A DNA stretch of 64,000 bases from Phaeobacter sp. 22II1-1F12B (GCF_002210165.1 NZ_AQQP01000002.1:248001-312000), one strand, 5' to 3'; numbered from the stretch's first letter, positions 26,290 through 35,455 are shown. Notes: generated by a model from the letters alone, not told the origin. A program made the numbers and translations.

Positions 26290-27441
26290 TCAGTAGCCTT
26301 TCTGGACGCGGCCGAAGGTCTTGGACCATTCGGCTTCGTTGACGTTCCAATAAGCGGGATCGGCAAAGGTCAGGCCCGACAGGGTGCCCGTCGGATCAAA
26401 GGCAGGAAGCGTGGGGATCTTGCTGCCAAGGTCGACCTGCTGCGGATCGAGCGCGGGCGGATAATTCTGCCCTTCGGCCACCGCGATCGAGGTTTCCGGC
26501 GCCAGCATGAAGTTCAGAAGCTCTTCGCAGGCCTCCATGGGCGAACCTTTCATAACAAAGAGGCATTCCTGCCAGCCATAGCCGTTCGGCGGGTCCATAT
26601 AACCGATGTCATGGCCCTGCTCCTGCAGCGCATAGATGCGGCCCGACCAGCCTTCGGTCACATAGATTTCTTCTTCGGCCAGCAGGCTCATCAACTCGGC
26701 CCCGGAGGTCCAGTACTTAAGCGACAGGTCGCGGTGCGCGCGGATCGCATCCCAGACCGCTTCCATGTCGGTGGCACCGTTCGGATCCTGATCCGTCTGA
26801 AGCGAGCCGAACCAGATACGGGTCCGCCAGTCGCCCCAGCCGGCGATCTTGCCCTTGTAGGCTTCGTCGATCAGGATCTTTGCGCCTTTTTCCTTCATCT
26901 CTTCGTCCGAGATGTACTTGCGGTTATAGGCAAGACCCGTGGTGCCGTAATCGTAAGGGACACAAGACAGCGCCCCGTCCGACACATTGCGGAAAACATC
27001 CACCAGCTTGGGAATGACGAATTTCAGATTCGGAATATTGTCTTCGTTCAGGGTCGAAGCGAGTCCGAGGTTGTAATACCGGGCATAGTCGAAGACGCCC
27101 GAGAGGTGCGCAATGTTGTATTCCCCTTCCTGGCTGGCTTTGACCCGGCTCAGGTATTCGTCACCGCCGCCGAACGTGCCATCGACAACCGGGATACCGG
27201 TTTTTTCGGTAAAGGGATCAAAGGCATGTTCGCGGAAGGCTTCAGATACGACGCCGCCCCAGCCATCAAAGCGTACCTCGCCCGCCGCCGCATGGGCGTA
27301 TTTGGCAAATGGCGTCTGAACCCCATAGGCCAGCCCCGCCGCGCCGATCATGCCCAGAAAGCTGCGCCGGTCGAGATCGCCGTTCATATAGCGTTCGCGC
27401 AGGCGTTCGTATCGGGTTGTATTGTCCATTTTCTTGGTCAT
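26290..27441 (-). CDS. potD: Polyamine-type ABC transporter substrate-binding protein (PotD-like)
   Basis: Periplasmic receptor of 383 residues with a Tat-type signal: DRRSFLGMIGAAGLAYGV, cleavage probably near the AHAAAGE segment. The mature protein starts EVRFDGWGGVVSEAFREHAFDPF, as in spermidine/putrescine-type solute-binding proteins. Aromatic and acidic residues such as CVPYDYGTTGLAYN and LMSLLAEEEIYVTEGWSGR form the usual binding cleft. Location with two permeases, an ATPase and amine-degrading enzymes supports uptake of a polyamine or related amine. Confidence 0.9.
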   Translation of the reverse strand: MTKKMDNTTRYERLRERYMNGDLDRRSFLGMIGAAGLAYGVQTPFAKYAHAAAGEVRFDGWGGVVSEAFREHAFDPFTEKTGIPVVDGTFGGGDEYLSRVKASQEGEYNIAHLSGVFDYARYYNLGLASTLNEDNIPNLKFVIPKLVDVFRNVSDGALSCVPYDYGTTGLAYNRKYISDEEMKEKGAKILIDEAYKGKIAGWGDWRTRIWFGSLQTDQDPNGATDMEAVWDAIRAHRDLSLKYWTSGAELMSLLAEEEIYVTEGWSGRIYALQEQGHDIGYMDPPNGYGWQECLFVMKGSPMEACEELLNFMLAPETSIAVAEGQNYPPALDPQQVDLGSKIPTLPAFDPTGTLSGLTFADPAYWNVNEAEWSKTFGRVQKGY

Positions 27442-27483
27442 CGTTCACTCCTTGTCGGTATGGTTTGTTGGGTATTTGCGGTT

Positions 27484-28269
27484 CTACGTGCCGCTTTTCT
27501 TGGAAATCTGCCTTGCGATGGCCGCGCCCAGCAGCGGCAGGCCGACCGTCATCACAATCATCACCGTGCCCAACGCGTTGATCTCGGGGCTGATCGAGTT
27601 GCGCAGCATCGCAAAAATCTGCGTCGGGACCGTTTCCACGCCGCCGGGTTTCCAGAACAGGGTGCCGGTGATGTCGTCAAAACTGATCGTGAAGGCGAAC
27701 AACCCACCCGCCAGCACGGCGGGCATCATCAGCGGCAAGGTGATCTGAAAGAAGGTCTGTCGCGGGCTGGCGCCAAGGCTCATCGCGGCCTCTTCGACGT
27801 CGCGCTTGATCGAAATCAGCCGGGCCTGAACCACGAGAATCACGAAGGGCAGCGTAAAGATCACATGGCCGAACAGAAGCAGGGTAAAGCTCTTGTTGAT
27901 CCCAAGGAAATTCAGGAACAGCAGCAGGGCGACGGCCAGCACGACCTCGGGCACAAGGATCGGCGCAATCAGAAGCGTCGAAATCGCATTGGCACCGGGT
28001 ACGCGGTAACGGACCAGCGCAAGGCTTGCCAGAACGCCGAGAGTCGTGGAAATGAGCGCCGTCAGCAGGCCGAGGATGATCGACGTGCGGAACGCGCGCA
28101 GGATCGCTTCGTTATTGGCGAGCTCGATGAACCAGCGGAACGAGAGACCGGTCATCGGGAAGCTGCCGAACTGGCTGGCGTTGAAGCTGAGCAGCACCAC
28201 AACCGCCACCGGCAGGAACATGAAGATGTAGACGAGGATCGCCCAGCCTCGGATCAGTTGCCACCCCAT
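27484..28269 (-). CDS. potC: Polyamine-type ABC transporter permease (PotC-like)
   Basis: Inner membrane permease of 261 residues from the ATG at 28269, which overlaps the stop of the preceding permease by one base (TGATG). A longer frame to 28554 is only an overlap artefact. Six membrane helices are seen; the cytoplasmic EAA loop is EEAAMSLGASPRQTFFQITLPLMMPAVLAG. It pairs with the PotB-like subunit upstream. Confidence 0.92.
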   Translation of the reverse strand: MGWQLIRGWAILVYIFMFLPVAVVVLLSFNASQFGSFPMTGLSFRWFIELANNEAILRAFRTSIILGLLTALISTTLGVLASLALVRYRVPGANAISTLLIAPILVPEVVLAVALLLFLNFLGINKSFTLLLFGHVIFTLPFVILVVQARLISIKRDVEEAAMSLGASPRQTFFQITLPLMMPAVLAGGLFAFTISFDDITGTLFWKPGGVETVPTQIFAMLRNSISPEINALGTVMIVMTVGLPLLGAAIARQISKKSGT

Positions 28270-29135
28270 CAGCCCAGCCCCTTCATCAGCTGCGCCATCC
28301 CGAGATAGCGGTTGTAGATCATGACCAGCACCCCGAGCACGGCGAGCAGCATCAGGCTTAGGGCCGAGCCCAGTGGCCAGTTGAGCTGGGTGATGATCGC
28401 CTCGAATACGAGGTTGGCGAACATCGCATCGCGTGGCCCGCCCAGAACCAGCGGCGTAATATAGGTTCCCGCCCCCAGTACGAAACACAGCAAGCCTCCG
28501 GCAGCCAGCCCGGGCAAGGACAGCGGTAGTGTCACCTGCAGAAAGGTTTCCCACCGCGTCGCCCCCAGCGAATTGGCCGCGTCTTCGAGATTGGTATCGA
28601 TCCCTTCGAGGCTGACAAAGACATTCAGCACCATGAAGGGCAGCAGGAAATGCACCAGACCTAGGATCACGGTCGTTTCATTGTAGAGCATCTGGATCGG
28701 GTCCGTGATGATCCCCGTCCACAGCAGAAAGGTGTTCAACGCGCCGGATACGCCAAGAATATTGATCCAGCTCATCGTCCTGATGATGTAGCTGATCCAG
28801 AACGGCAGCATCAGCAGCAAAAGAAGGATCGCCTTGTTCCCCTTGGACCGGGCAATGAAATAGGCGGCCGGATAGCCCATCAGCGCGCAGACAAGCGTTG
28901 TGATCGCCGCGATGCGCAGCGTGCTGAAAAGGATGTCGCGATAGAAGGCGTCGGTCAGAGCCTCGCGCCAGTTGTCGAGGTAGAATCCCGCCTGATCCGC
29001 GCCTGTCGCCGTGCGCAGCCAGAAGCTGTAAACCAGAATGAACAGCAGTGGCACGAAGAGAAACAGCGCAACCGCCGTCAGTGCGGGGCTGAGCAGAATC
29101 CACGGCTGTCGTGCCTCTCGTGCTTCTACGGACAT
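28269..29135 (-). CDS. potB: Polyamine-type ABC transporter permease (PotB-like)
   Basis: First gene of the polyamine-like operon, a 288-residue permease with six membrane helices. The start reads QPWILLSPALTAVALFLFVPL; the EAA loop reads LEDAANSLGATRWETFLQVTLPLSLPGLAAG. It forms the membrane channel with the PotC-like subunit. The gene diverges from a LysR regulator across a 99-base region full of short inverted repeats. Confidence 0.92.
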   Translation of the reverse strand: MSVEAREARQPWILLSPALTAVALFLFVPLLFILVYSFWLRTATGADQAGFYLDNWREALTDAFYRDILFSTLRIAAITTLVCALMGYPAAYFIARSKGNKAILLLLLMLPFWISYIIRTMSWINILGVSGALNTFLLWTGIITDPIQMLYNETTVILGLVHFLLPFMVLNVFVSLEGIDTNLEDAANSLGATRWETFLQVTLPLSLPGLAAGGLLCFVLGAGTYITPLVLGGPRDAMFANLVFEAIITQLNWPLGSALSLMLLAVLGVLVMIYNRYLGMAQLMKGLG

Positions 29136-29196
29136 GTGATCTCGCGTTTCATTTCAGGATGAGAAAAGGATTGCGAAACGGTTAACCATAGATCAA

Positions 29197-29233
29197 ATAG
29201 ATAATTAGTATTATCAATATTGGCTTTATCTAT
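29197..29233. promoter_or_regulatory. LysR-type operator region between potB and lysR
   Basis: Two nested inverted repeats are seen: GATAAT-TAGT-ATTATC at 29200-29215, and ATAGATAA (29197-29204) with TTATCTAT (29226-29233). They lie directly before the lysR ATG (29235) and about 65-100 bases before potB. This is where an autoregulating LysR protein that controls the divergent operon would bind. Confidence 0.6.
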
Positions 29234-29234
29234 A

Positions 29235-30212
29235 ATGCGCAGAGAACCCTTCCTCGATCCCAAATTGAAACCAGACCGGATCGCGCGCGAACTCGACTGG
29301 AATCTGCTACGGACTTTTGTCGTTCTGGCCGAAAGCCGGTCTGTTTCCGAGGCGGCGCAAAAGCTGAGCCTCAAGCAGCCATCCGTCTCTACCGCATTGA
29401 AAAGGCTGGAAGATCGGTTGGGACGGAAACTGATCAACCGTTCGCCCGGACATTACACCCTGACCGATGCGGGGCGATTGCTTTACCGAGAAGCTCTCGA
29501 CATCAACGGGTCGGTTCTGCGGCTTTCGACCTTGATGCGCGAACTGACGGATGAGGTGCAGGGCCACGTTCGGCTGATGGCGGCAAGCCATGTAGTATGC
29601 CCGCTATTTGATCAGGTGCTCGCGGATTTCCACGGCAGGCACCCCAACGCGAGCCTGACAATCGAGGTTGAATCGAGCGCGGATGCGATTTCCGAGGTCG
29701 CCGCGAAACGCGCCTCTTTTGCCGTCTGCCTTGTCAAGGATCACAACCCGGGCCTTGAATACCGGCGGTTGTACCGGGAGTTCTTTGGCCTGTTCTGCGG
29801 CCCGCCACACCCGCTGTTCGGCAAAAACGACCTGACCCAGGCGGATCTGGCCGGGCACAGTTCGGTTAGTTTCGAAACGGACCGGCTGCAGGATGTGTTG
29901 CGCCCGGTGACCGTCATGCGGGCGCAGGCCGAACTGGGACAAAAGATCACCGGTCTGTCGAGCCATCTTGAGGAAGTCCGGCGGATGATCGTCGCTGGTT
30001 TGGGGATCGGCCCGCTGCCCGTGCATGTAGCCGCACGCGACGTGGCCGACGGGCATTTGTGGCAGGTGCCGCCGTATGAAAACCTTCCGGCCATCGACGT
30101 GCACGTGGTCTGGAACCCGAAGGCCATCAAGAACAGGGCAGAAGAGCTTTTGCTTCAGGCATTGCTGGAGGCGATCGAAACGGTCCCCATTGAGGAAAGA
30201 ACCTATAAGTAA
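29235..30212 (+). CDS. LysR-family regulator of the polyamine-like operon
   Basis: Transcription regulator of 325 residues from the ATG at 29235 (MRREPFL); a TTG at 29220 in frame is less likely because it falls in the operator. The winged helix is LLRTFVVLAESRSVSEAAQKLSLKQPSVSTALKRLE. The rest is the two-lobe inducer-binding domain. It is transcribed away from the nine-gene operon, the classical arrangement for a LysR activator of a catabolic operon; the inducer would be the imported amine or a product of it. Confidence 0.92.
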   Translation: MRREPFLDPKLKPDRIARELDWNLLRTFVVLAESRSVSEAAQKLSLKQPSVSTALKRLEDRLGRKLINRSPGHYTLTDAGRLLYREALDINGSVLRLSTLMRELTDEVQGHVRLMAASHVVCPLFDQVLADFHGRHPNASLTIEVESSADAISEVAAKRASFAVCLVKDHNPGLEYRRLYREFFGLFCGPPHPLFGKNDLTQADLAGHSSVSFETDRLQDVLRPVTVMRAQAELGQKITGLSSHLEEVRRMIVAGLGIGPLPVHVAARDVADGHLWQVPPYENLPAIDVHVVWNPKAIKNRAEELLLQALLEAIETVPIEERTYK

Positions 30213-30293
30213 ATTCAGGTTTCCACCGTTGACCTGAAAGTTGTTCCGGCGTTCAAATTGAACACGGTATAACGAAACCGGATCAGGACAATC

Positions 30294-31289
30294 ATGGGCA
30301 ACGGCATTTCCGACACGACCATTCCGATCATTGACGCTCGGGAAATCACCTCGGGAGACCGGGCAGCGGACGCGAAAATCGCGGCCGCGGCTAAGGATGC
30401 GGGCTTTATGCGTCTGTCGAACGTCGACGAGGCGCTGGGGCTTTCGTCGGACTTGCGAACGGAGCTGCTGAAATTCTTTGACCTGCCCTCGTCCGAAAAG
30501 GACAAGCTCGCCCGCCGCAAATTCGCGTCCGAACATCCCAATGTGTATCGCGGATATTTCCCGCTGCAGAGCGGCCAGCCCACCTATAAGGAAGGGATCG
30601 ACATCGGGGCGGATGCTGTCGATAGCAAGCGTACGGGCAATTTTGGCGATCCGCTGCTTGAGCCAACCCCATGGCCCGAAAACGCCGATAAATGGCGTGA
30701 GAGTGTCGCCGAGTATTACGCGGCGATGGAAGGTCTTGGCCGGATGCTACTTGCTGCGCTTGCCCGTGGTCTGGAGCTTGATCCCACCCTCATGACGCCG
30801 CTGTTCGATGCCTCGAATTCCACACTTCGGCTAATCCGCTACCCGGAACGATCAGCGGAGTCCCTGCCGGAAGATCTGACACAGGTTCAGGTCAGCTCGG
30901 GCGATCCGCGCTGGCTGGTTGGCGGTGCCCATACGGATTCCGGCTTTGTTACCTTGCTCTGGCAGGACGGCAACGGCGGTTTACAGGCCGAAGCGCATAA
31001 TGGCGACTGGATTGATGTCCCGCCGACCGCGAACGGGCTGGCGGTCAATTTCGGTCAGTTGTTGGAGCAGTGGACCGGCGGACAGGTTCGCGCGACACGA
31101 CACCGCGTGCTTGGCGGTCTGCGGGAACGGGTCTCGATCCCCTTCTTCTTTGAGCCGGCGGTCGATGCAATCATCGAACCGCTTCCTCTTGCCGGGTGCG
31201 AGCCTTTCGCCCCTTTTGCTTACGGCGATTTCCTGTGGGACCACATGTCAAAATTCATCGAGTTCCAGGGCGTTGAGCGCGCCGCGTGA
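30294..31289 (+). CDS. Isopenicillin-N-synthase-like Fe(II)/2-oxoglutarate oxygenase
   Basis: Non-haem iron oxygenase of 331 residues with the DIOX_N domain first (IPIIDAREITSGD, then KDAGFMRLSNVDEAL) and the 2OG-FeII_Oxy domain after. The iron triad is His213 and Asp215 in GGAHTDSGFVTLL, and His270 in ATRHRVLGG. The Arg279-x-Ser281 pair that holds 2-oxoglutarate is in RERVSIPFFFEP. It lies 81 bases downstream of lysR in the same direction and may be part of the amine regulon. The substrate is unknown; the family includes ethylene-forming and many oxidative tailoring enzymes. Confidence 0.88.
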   Translation: MGNGISDTTIPIIDAREITSGDRAADAKIAAAAKDAGFMRLSNVDEALGLSSDLRTELLKFFDLPSSEKDKLARRKFASEHPNVYRGYFPLQSGQPTYKEGIDIGADAVDSKRTGNFGDPLLEPTPWPENADKWRESVAEYYAAMEGLGRMLLAALARGLELDPTLMTPLFDASNSTLRLIRYPERSAESLPEDLTQVQVSSGDPRWLVGGAHTDSGFVTLLWQDGNGGLQAEAHNGDWIDVPPTANGLAVNFGQLLEQWTGGQVRATRHRVLGGLRERVSIPFFFEPAVDAIIEPLPLAGCEPFAPFAYGDFLWDHMSKFIEFQGVERAA

Positions 31290-31410
31290 TGGCCGGGTTC
31301 CCCGAAGGACAAGCAGATATTGGGCGCGCTTCTTTTTTGCTCGATCTCAGCGTAGATTGTCCACTATTGGAAATAACATGCTTGAAAGAACTAGTTGAGG
31401 CCAGCGTTCA

Positions 31411-32244
31411 GTGGCGCGCCACAGGCAAGTAAACAAGGCATTGATCCAGTCCGACGGTGCTGAACCTCGCGCGAGCCGGAATCTTGCCCTGCTCCTCGCT
31501 ATTCTCGTGATATGGACAATCATCACCATTTTCGGGGCGAGGCTGATCTACTCCGGTGACGTCTCGCTCGGCGATGTCGTGAAAACTGGCATCGCATGGC
31601 AAATCCTTGCAGCGGCGCTTTACCTCGTTTGCGTTATTTGGTTCTTCAATTGGCGCGACCTGGGCCTGCGTGGGCCTCAGGCGGGCACGCTGAGGCTGCT
31701 CTGGCTGCCATTCCTGATACTGGGGTTAATGGGAATGCTGGCGATTCTTTCGGGACTGCCGCCGGTTCCCGTCGTCGTCATGATCCTGCTCAACACGCTT
31801 CTGGTGGGCTTTTCCGAAGAGGTTATGTTCCGCGGCGTCTTCTTTTCCGGGCTTCGGGACAGGGTATCGATCTGGCCCTCGATCCTTTGGACAAGCGTCG
31901 CCTTTGGTGCCGTTCACGTTCTCAACGGGTTCGTGACCGGCGATTTCGGTATGGCGACGATACAGGCCTTTGCCGCAGCGGCCAGCGGGCTGGTATTCAT
32001 TGCGATAAGGTTACGCACCGGATCGCTATGGGTTGCGATTGCCTATCACGCACTCTGGGACTGGATCCTCTTTATCGGGATTGCGGGGGCCGAGGGGGCC
32101 GTGCCCGAACAGGTCAATGCGACCCCGTCCATTGCCGCGATGCTCCTGCCCTTCACGCTTGTGCTCCCCAATGCGCTCTACGCGCTTTGGCTGTTACGGG
32201 GCGTAGGACGGTCGCTGCCTTTGGGCGACCCAAAGGCAATTTGA
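31411..32244 (+). CDS. CPBP-family intramembrane metalloprotease (Abi-type)
   Basis: Polytopic membrane protein of 277 residues with about seven or eight helices. It shows the three CPBP/Rce1 motifs: SEEVMFRGVFFSGL with the catalytic glutamates, FGAVHVLNG with a zinc ligand His, and AYHALWDWILF. The start is GTG at 31411 with a weak GAGG upstream; no better ATG is seen before the first helix. CPBP proteins cut membrane substrates or confer bacteriocin self-immunity. Neighbours give no clear partner. Confidence 0.83.
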   Translation: MARHRQVNKALIQSDGAEPRASRNLALLLAILVIWTIITIFGARLIYSGDVSLGDVVKTGIAWQILAAALYLVCVIWFFNWRDLGLRGPQAGTLRLLWLPFLILGLMGMLAILSGLPPVPVVVMILLNTLLVGFSEEVMFRGVFFSGLRDRVSIWPSILWTSVAFGAVHVLNGFVTGDFGMATIQAFAAAASGLVFIAIRLRTGSLWVAIAYHALWDWILFIGIAGAEGAVPEQVNATPSIAAMLLPFTLVLPNALYALWLLRGVGRSLPLGDPKAI

Positions 32245-32444
32245 GCGCGAGATCGGAGGGATTGCGTGCGTTTTAGTCCAACGTTTCGGCCTAAACCGAG
32301 TGATCTGCCGGGGACTTCGGCCGGCGACCATATTCCCAACTTGTTTTATCAGGAATTCTATCCTAGAAGCGTGGCGACGCATTAGATGACCCGCGCACGG
32401 ACCTGACCGACAGAGCGGGATCGTCCGGGACCCAGCAGAGATCA

Positions 32445-32482
32445 CTCGATCAGATAATGGAAGAATACGGATTCTGATCGAG
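32445..32482 (+). promoter_or_regulatory. Inverted repeat directly upstream of the iron-transport operon start
   Basis: Perfect ten-base arms CTCGATCAGA (32445-32454) and TCTGATCGAG (32473-32482) flank an 18-base spacer, ending two bases before the ATG at 32485. No ordinary Shine-Dalgarno sequence is visible, and the right arm covers the ribosome-binding position. It could be an RNA hairpin masking the start or a split operator. A six-codon frame (MEEYGF, 32457-32477) lies inside. Confidence 0.5.
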
Positions 32483-32484
32483 CT

Positions 32485-33501
32485 ATGCCTGTCCTGCCCG
32501 AAGAAAATACCCCAAGACTGAATCGCCGCTGTTTCCTCGGAAGCCTTGGCGCAACGCTTGCCGCACCTGCGCTGCATGCCGAAACTGCCATTCGCTTTCC
32601 GAACATTTACGGCGAGACCGTGCTTGATCGCCCGGCGTCCCGTGTCGTTTCGATCGGGTACACAACGCAGGATCCGCTTTTGGCGCTTGGCGTGGTGCCG
32701 GTCGGCATCCGCTACTGGTTCGGCGACACCCCCTACGGCGTCTGGCCCTGGGCACAGGCGCACCTGGGAAACGAAAAGCCGGTGCTGATGTCGGGCGAGG
32801 TCTCGATGGAGACAGTTGCCGGTCTAGCGCCCGACCTGATTGTCGCGGTGGGTTCAGGCATTTCCCAACCGGAATACGAGCTTTTGTCGCGGATCGCGCC
32901 GGTTCTGCTGCAATCACCCGAGTATTCCACCTTTGGCAGCCCGTGGCAGGAAACGACGCGGCTTGTCGGGCAGGCAACGGGAAGACCTGCGCGGGCGGAA
33001 GAATTGATTGACGAACTGGACGACCACTTTGCCGACACACGGCAGCGGCATCGAAACTGGACGGGCAAAACCGCCGTTGCGGCCTGGCAGAACGGCGGTG
33101 AGACCGGTGCATTCATCCAGGACGACAATCGGGCGCAATTCCTTTCAGAACTCGGTTTCATCCCCACTCGCAGCCTGAGAGAGATGGAAGCGCCAAACGG
33201 CTTTTACGCGACCTTCTCGCCCGAGGATCTCTCCCCGCTCGATGCCGACGTTCTTTTGTGGATTTCCGGGTTCGATTCCGCAGATGACATCGCCAATCTG
33301 CCTATGCGCCGGACACTGGCCGCGCACCGGCAAGGACGCGAAATCTTTGCAGGCCCGCTGATCGCGGGAGCCCTGTCATTTGGCAGCATCCTGTCGCTGC
33401 CCTTTGCCCTGAATGCGCTGGAACAGGATCTCGTCGCCGCTATCGACGGCGATCCGGCGACGCCTGTCCAATCCGCCAATATTGCTGGGCTGGCACCGTG
33501 A
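32485..33501 (+). CDS. Iron-siderophore/haem-type ABC transporter substrate-binding protein
   Basis: Periplasmic receptor of 338 residues (FhuD/FepB class) with a Tat-type leader: NRRCFLGSLGATLAAPALHAE. The mature part has the class III binding-protein layout, with RVVSIGYTTQDPLLALGVVPVG, then APDLIVAVGSGISQPEYELL and ADVLLWISGF. The last four bases overlap the first permease gene. Together with two FecCD permeases and an ATPase it makes a complete metallophore importer. The ligand (siderophore, haem or cobalamin) cannot be read from sequence. Confidence 0.9.
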   Translation: MPVLPEENTPRLNRRCFLGSLGATLAAPALHAETAIRFPNIYGETVLDRPASRVVSIGYTTQDPLLALGVVPVGIRYWFGDTPYGVWPWAQAHLGNEKPVLMSGEVSMETVAGLAPDLIVAVGSGISQPEYELLSRIAPVLLQSPEYSTFGSPWQETTRLVGQATGRPARAEELIDELDDHFADTRQRHRNWTGKTAVAAWQNGGETGAFIQDDNRAQFLSELGFIPTRSLREMEAPNGFYATFSPEDLSPLDADVLLWISGFDSADDIANLPMRRTLAAHRQGREIFAGPLIAGALSFGSILSLPFALNALEQDLVAAIDGDPATPVQSANIAGLAP

Positions 33502-34481
33502 AATGGATTGTCCTTGTGTTCGGGCTGTTTGCAGTCATGGCGGTGTCCCTGACACTTGGTGTGAGAAGCCTTGAGTTTTCGGACTATGTTGCGGCGTTCA
33601 CCAGTTACGATCAGTACGACCCGGATCATGTCACCGTCATTCATATTCGGCTGCCGCGACTGATCGCGGCGCTGATCGCCGGCGGATCGCTTGGGGTGGC
33701 GGGCAGCCTGATGCAGGCACTGACCCGCAATCCCCTTGCCGATCCGGGGCTGCTTGGGGTCAATGCTGGCGCAGCCTTTGCCCTTATCATCGGGGTCACA
33801 GTCTTTGGTCAGGCAAGCCAGAGCCACATTGCTTTCCTTGCGTTTCCCGGCGCGGCGCTTGCTGCGATGGCGGTATTTGCCCTTGGCGGCGGTCTCAGGG
33901 GGGATGCCGGGCCGGTGCGCCTGACGCTGGCCGGGGCCGCTTTGAATGCGCTGCTGCTTTCGCTGGTAACGGGGATTGTACTGATCCGTCAGGATTCGCT
34001 TGAAATCCTGCGTTTCTGGGTCGCAGGGTCGCTCTCGCAGGCGACCGTACGACCGCTTTTTGAAATGGCCTGCGTGGCCGCTTTGGGTGCGCTGATCGCC
34101 TGGGCTATTTCTCAACGCCTCGAAGCGCTTTCCCTCGGGGCTGCGCTGGCCCGTGGTCTTGGGACCAACCCCGGAAAGGTTCAGGCAGCCACGCTAGTCG
34201 CCGTGACTTTGACGACCGGCGCGGCCGTAGCGGTTGCCGGACCCATCGCTTTTCTCGGGCTGATCATTCCACCAGCTGCCCGCCGCTTAGCAGGCCACAG
34301 CCTGCAACTTGAACTGGTCGCCTCCGCGATCCTCGGCGCGGGGTTGTTGCTGCTTGCGGATACGCTGGGCCGCCTTGTTCTGGCCCCCGGAGAAGTTCGC
34401 GCTGGTATCATGGTGGCGCTGCTCGGTGCGCCTGTCTTTATCTTCATCGCGCGCAGCCTGCGCCCCGGGGCAACCGCATGA
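33498..34481 (+). CDS. FecCD-family iron transport permease, first subunit
   Basis: Inner membrane permease of 327 residues with about nine or ten helices. Family motifs are HIRLPRLIAALIAGGSLGVAG, MQALTRNPLADPGLLGVNAGA, and the late VAGPIAFLGLIIPPAARRLAG coupling segment that meets the ATPase. It begins with GTG at 33498, overlapping the receptor stop, and overlaps the second permease gene by four bases. It forms a heterodimer with the second subunit. Confidence 0.93.
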   Translation: MKWIVLVFGLFAVMAVSLTLGVRSLEFSDYVAAFTSYDQYDPDHVTVIHIRLPRLIAALIAGGSLGVAGSLMQALTRNPLADPGLLGVNAGAAFALIIGVTVFGQASQSHIAFLAFPGAALAAMAVFALGGGLRGDAGPVRLTLAGAALNALLLSLVTGIVLIRQDSLEILRFWVAGSLSQATVRPLFEMACVAALGALIAWAISQRLEALSLGAALARGLGTNPGKVQAATLVAVTLTTGAAVAVAGPIAFLGLIIPPAARRLAGHSLQLELVASAILGAGLLLLADTLGRLVLAPGEVRAGIMVALLGAPVFIFIARSLRPGATA

Positions 34482-35455
34482 AAGGCCCGGCACCTCTCGG
34501 CATATTGCTCGTGGCCTCATGTTTGGCCGCAATATCAATGGGTCAGGTCGATATCGGCGTGCGTGACCTCCTCACCGGGCTGATCACCGGAGAAGGTCCC
34601 GGCGCACTGATCCTCGATACCATTCGCGGCCCGCGTGTTGCGACCGCGCTTGGTGCCGGGGCCGTGCTCGGTCTTTCCGGCGCGCTGTTTCAGACCCTGT
34701 TTCGAAACCCGCTGGCAGCGCCGGATATCCTTGGCTTCACTTCGGGCGCCGGATTGGCCGTGGTTGCAGCAACCGCGCTTGGGCTGAACCTGCCGATGCC
34801 TTTGGTCGCTTCTCTTGGCGGGTTGCTTGCCGCGTTGCTGGTGGCACTGGCTTCGCTTAGGCCCGGCACGCCGACTTCGCCGCTGACCCTTATTCTCGTC
34901 GGCCTCGGGATCGGTTTCGGGGCCTCTGCGCTGACGACATTCCTGATGACGCTCTTGCCGAACGCGACAGCGGCGGACGCACAACGCTGGATGGCTGGTT
35001 CGCTGGCGGCGCGCAACTGGAGCCATGTGCTACAGGTCTGGCTACCCGGACTGGTTCTGGCCGTCGCAGCGGCAGCCCAGATCAAAACCCTCGCCGTGCT
35101 CGAACTTGGCGATGAGCTGTCTGCCGGGCTTGGCATTGATGTTCAGCGCAGCCGATGGGGTATCGCGGCAACCGGCGTGTTGCTTGCAGCCACCGGCGTA
35201 GCGGTCGCGGGGCCCATCCCCTTTGTGGCCCTGATGGCCGGGCCTTTTGGCAGCCGCCTCACGAAGGCCCGCACCCTGAAAGGCAAGCTAATGTCCGCTG
35301 CAGCTGCCGGCGCGCTGGTCACCGTCCTTGCGGACCTTTTTGCAAGAGCGGCGCTGCCGGGAATACAGCTCCCCGTTGGTGTGATGACCGGCCTGATCGG
35401 GGCGCCCTATCTGCTCTGGCGACTGTCGCGTGAAATGGAAAGGGGTGAATTATGA
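34478..35455 (+). CDS. FecCD-family iron transport permease, second subunit
   Basis: Second channel subunit, 325 residues, nine or ten helices. It has IRGPRVATALGAGAVLGLSGA, LFQTLFRNPLAAPDILGFTSG and the coupling segment VAGPIPFVALMAGPFGSRL. In the usual FecCD protein the last segment reads VGLIVPH; here it is VALMAGPFGSR, a common variant in the second subunit. Four-base overlaps link it to both neighbours. Confidence 0.93.
   Translation: MKGPAPLGILLVASCLAAISMGQVDIGVRDLLTGLITGEGPGALILDTIRGPRVATALGAGAVLGLSGALFQTLFRNPLAAPDILGFTSGAGLAVVAATALGLNLPMPLVASLGGLLAALLVALASLRPGTPTSPLTLILVGLGIGFGASALTTFLMTLLPNATAADAQRWMAGSLAARNWSHVLQVWLPGLVLAVAAAAQIKTLAVLELGDELSAGLGIDVQRSRWGIAATGVLLAATGVAVAGPIPFVALMAGPFGSRLTKARTLKGKLMSAAAAGALVTVLADLFARAALPGIQLPVGVMTGLIGAPYLLWRLSREMERGEL

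Noticed and set aside
26185-28308. 707-codon plus-strand open frame opposite potD/potC/potA
   Set aside because: It spans three recognisable minus-strand transport genes and shows only antisense-type composition.
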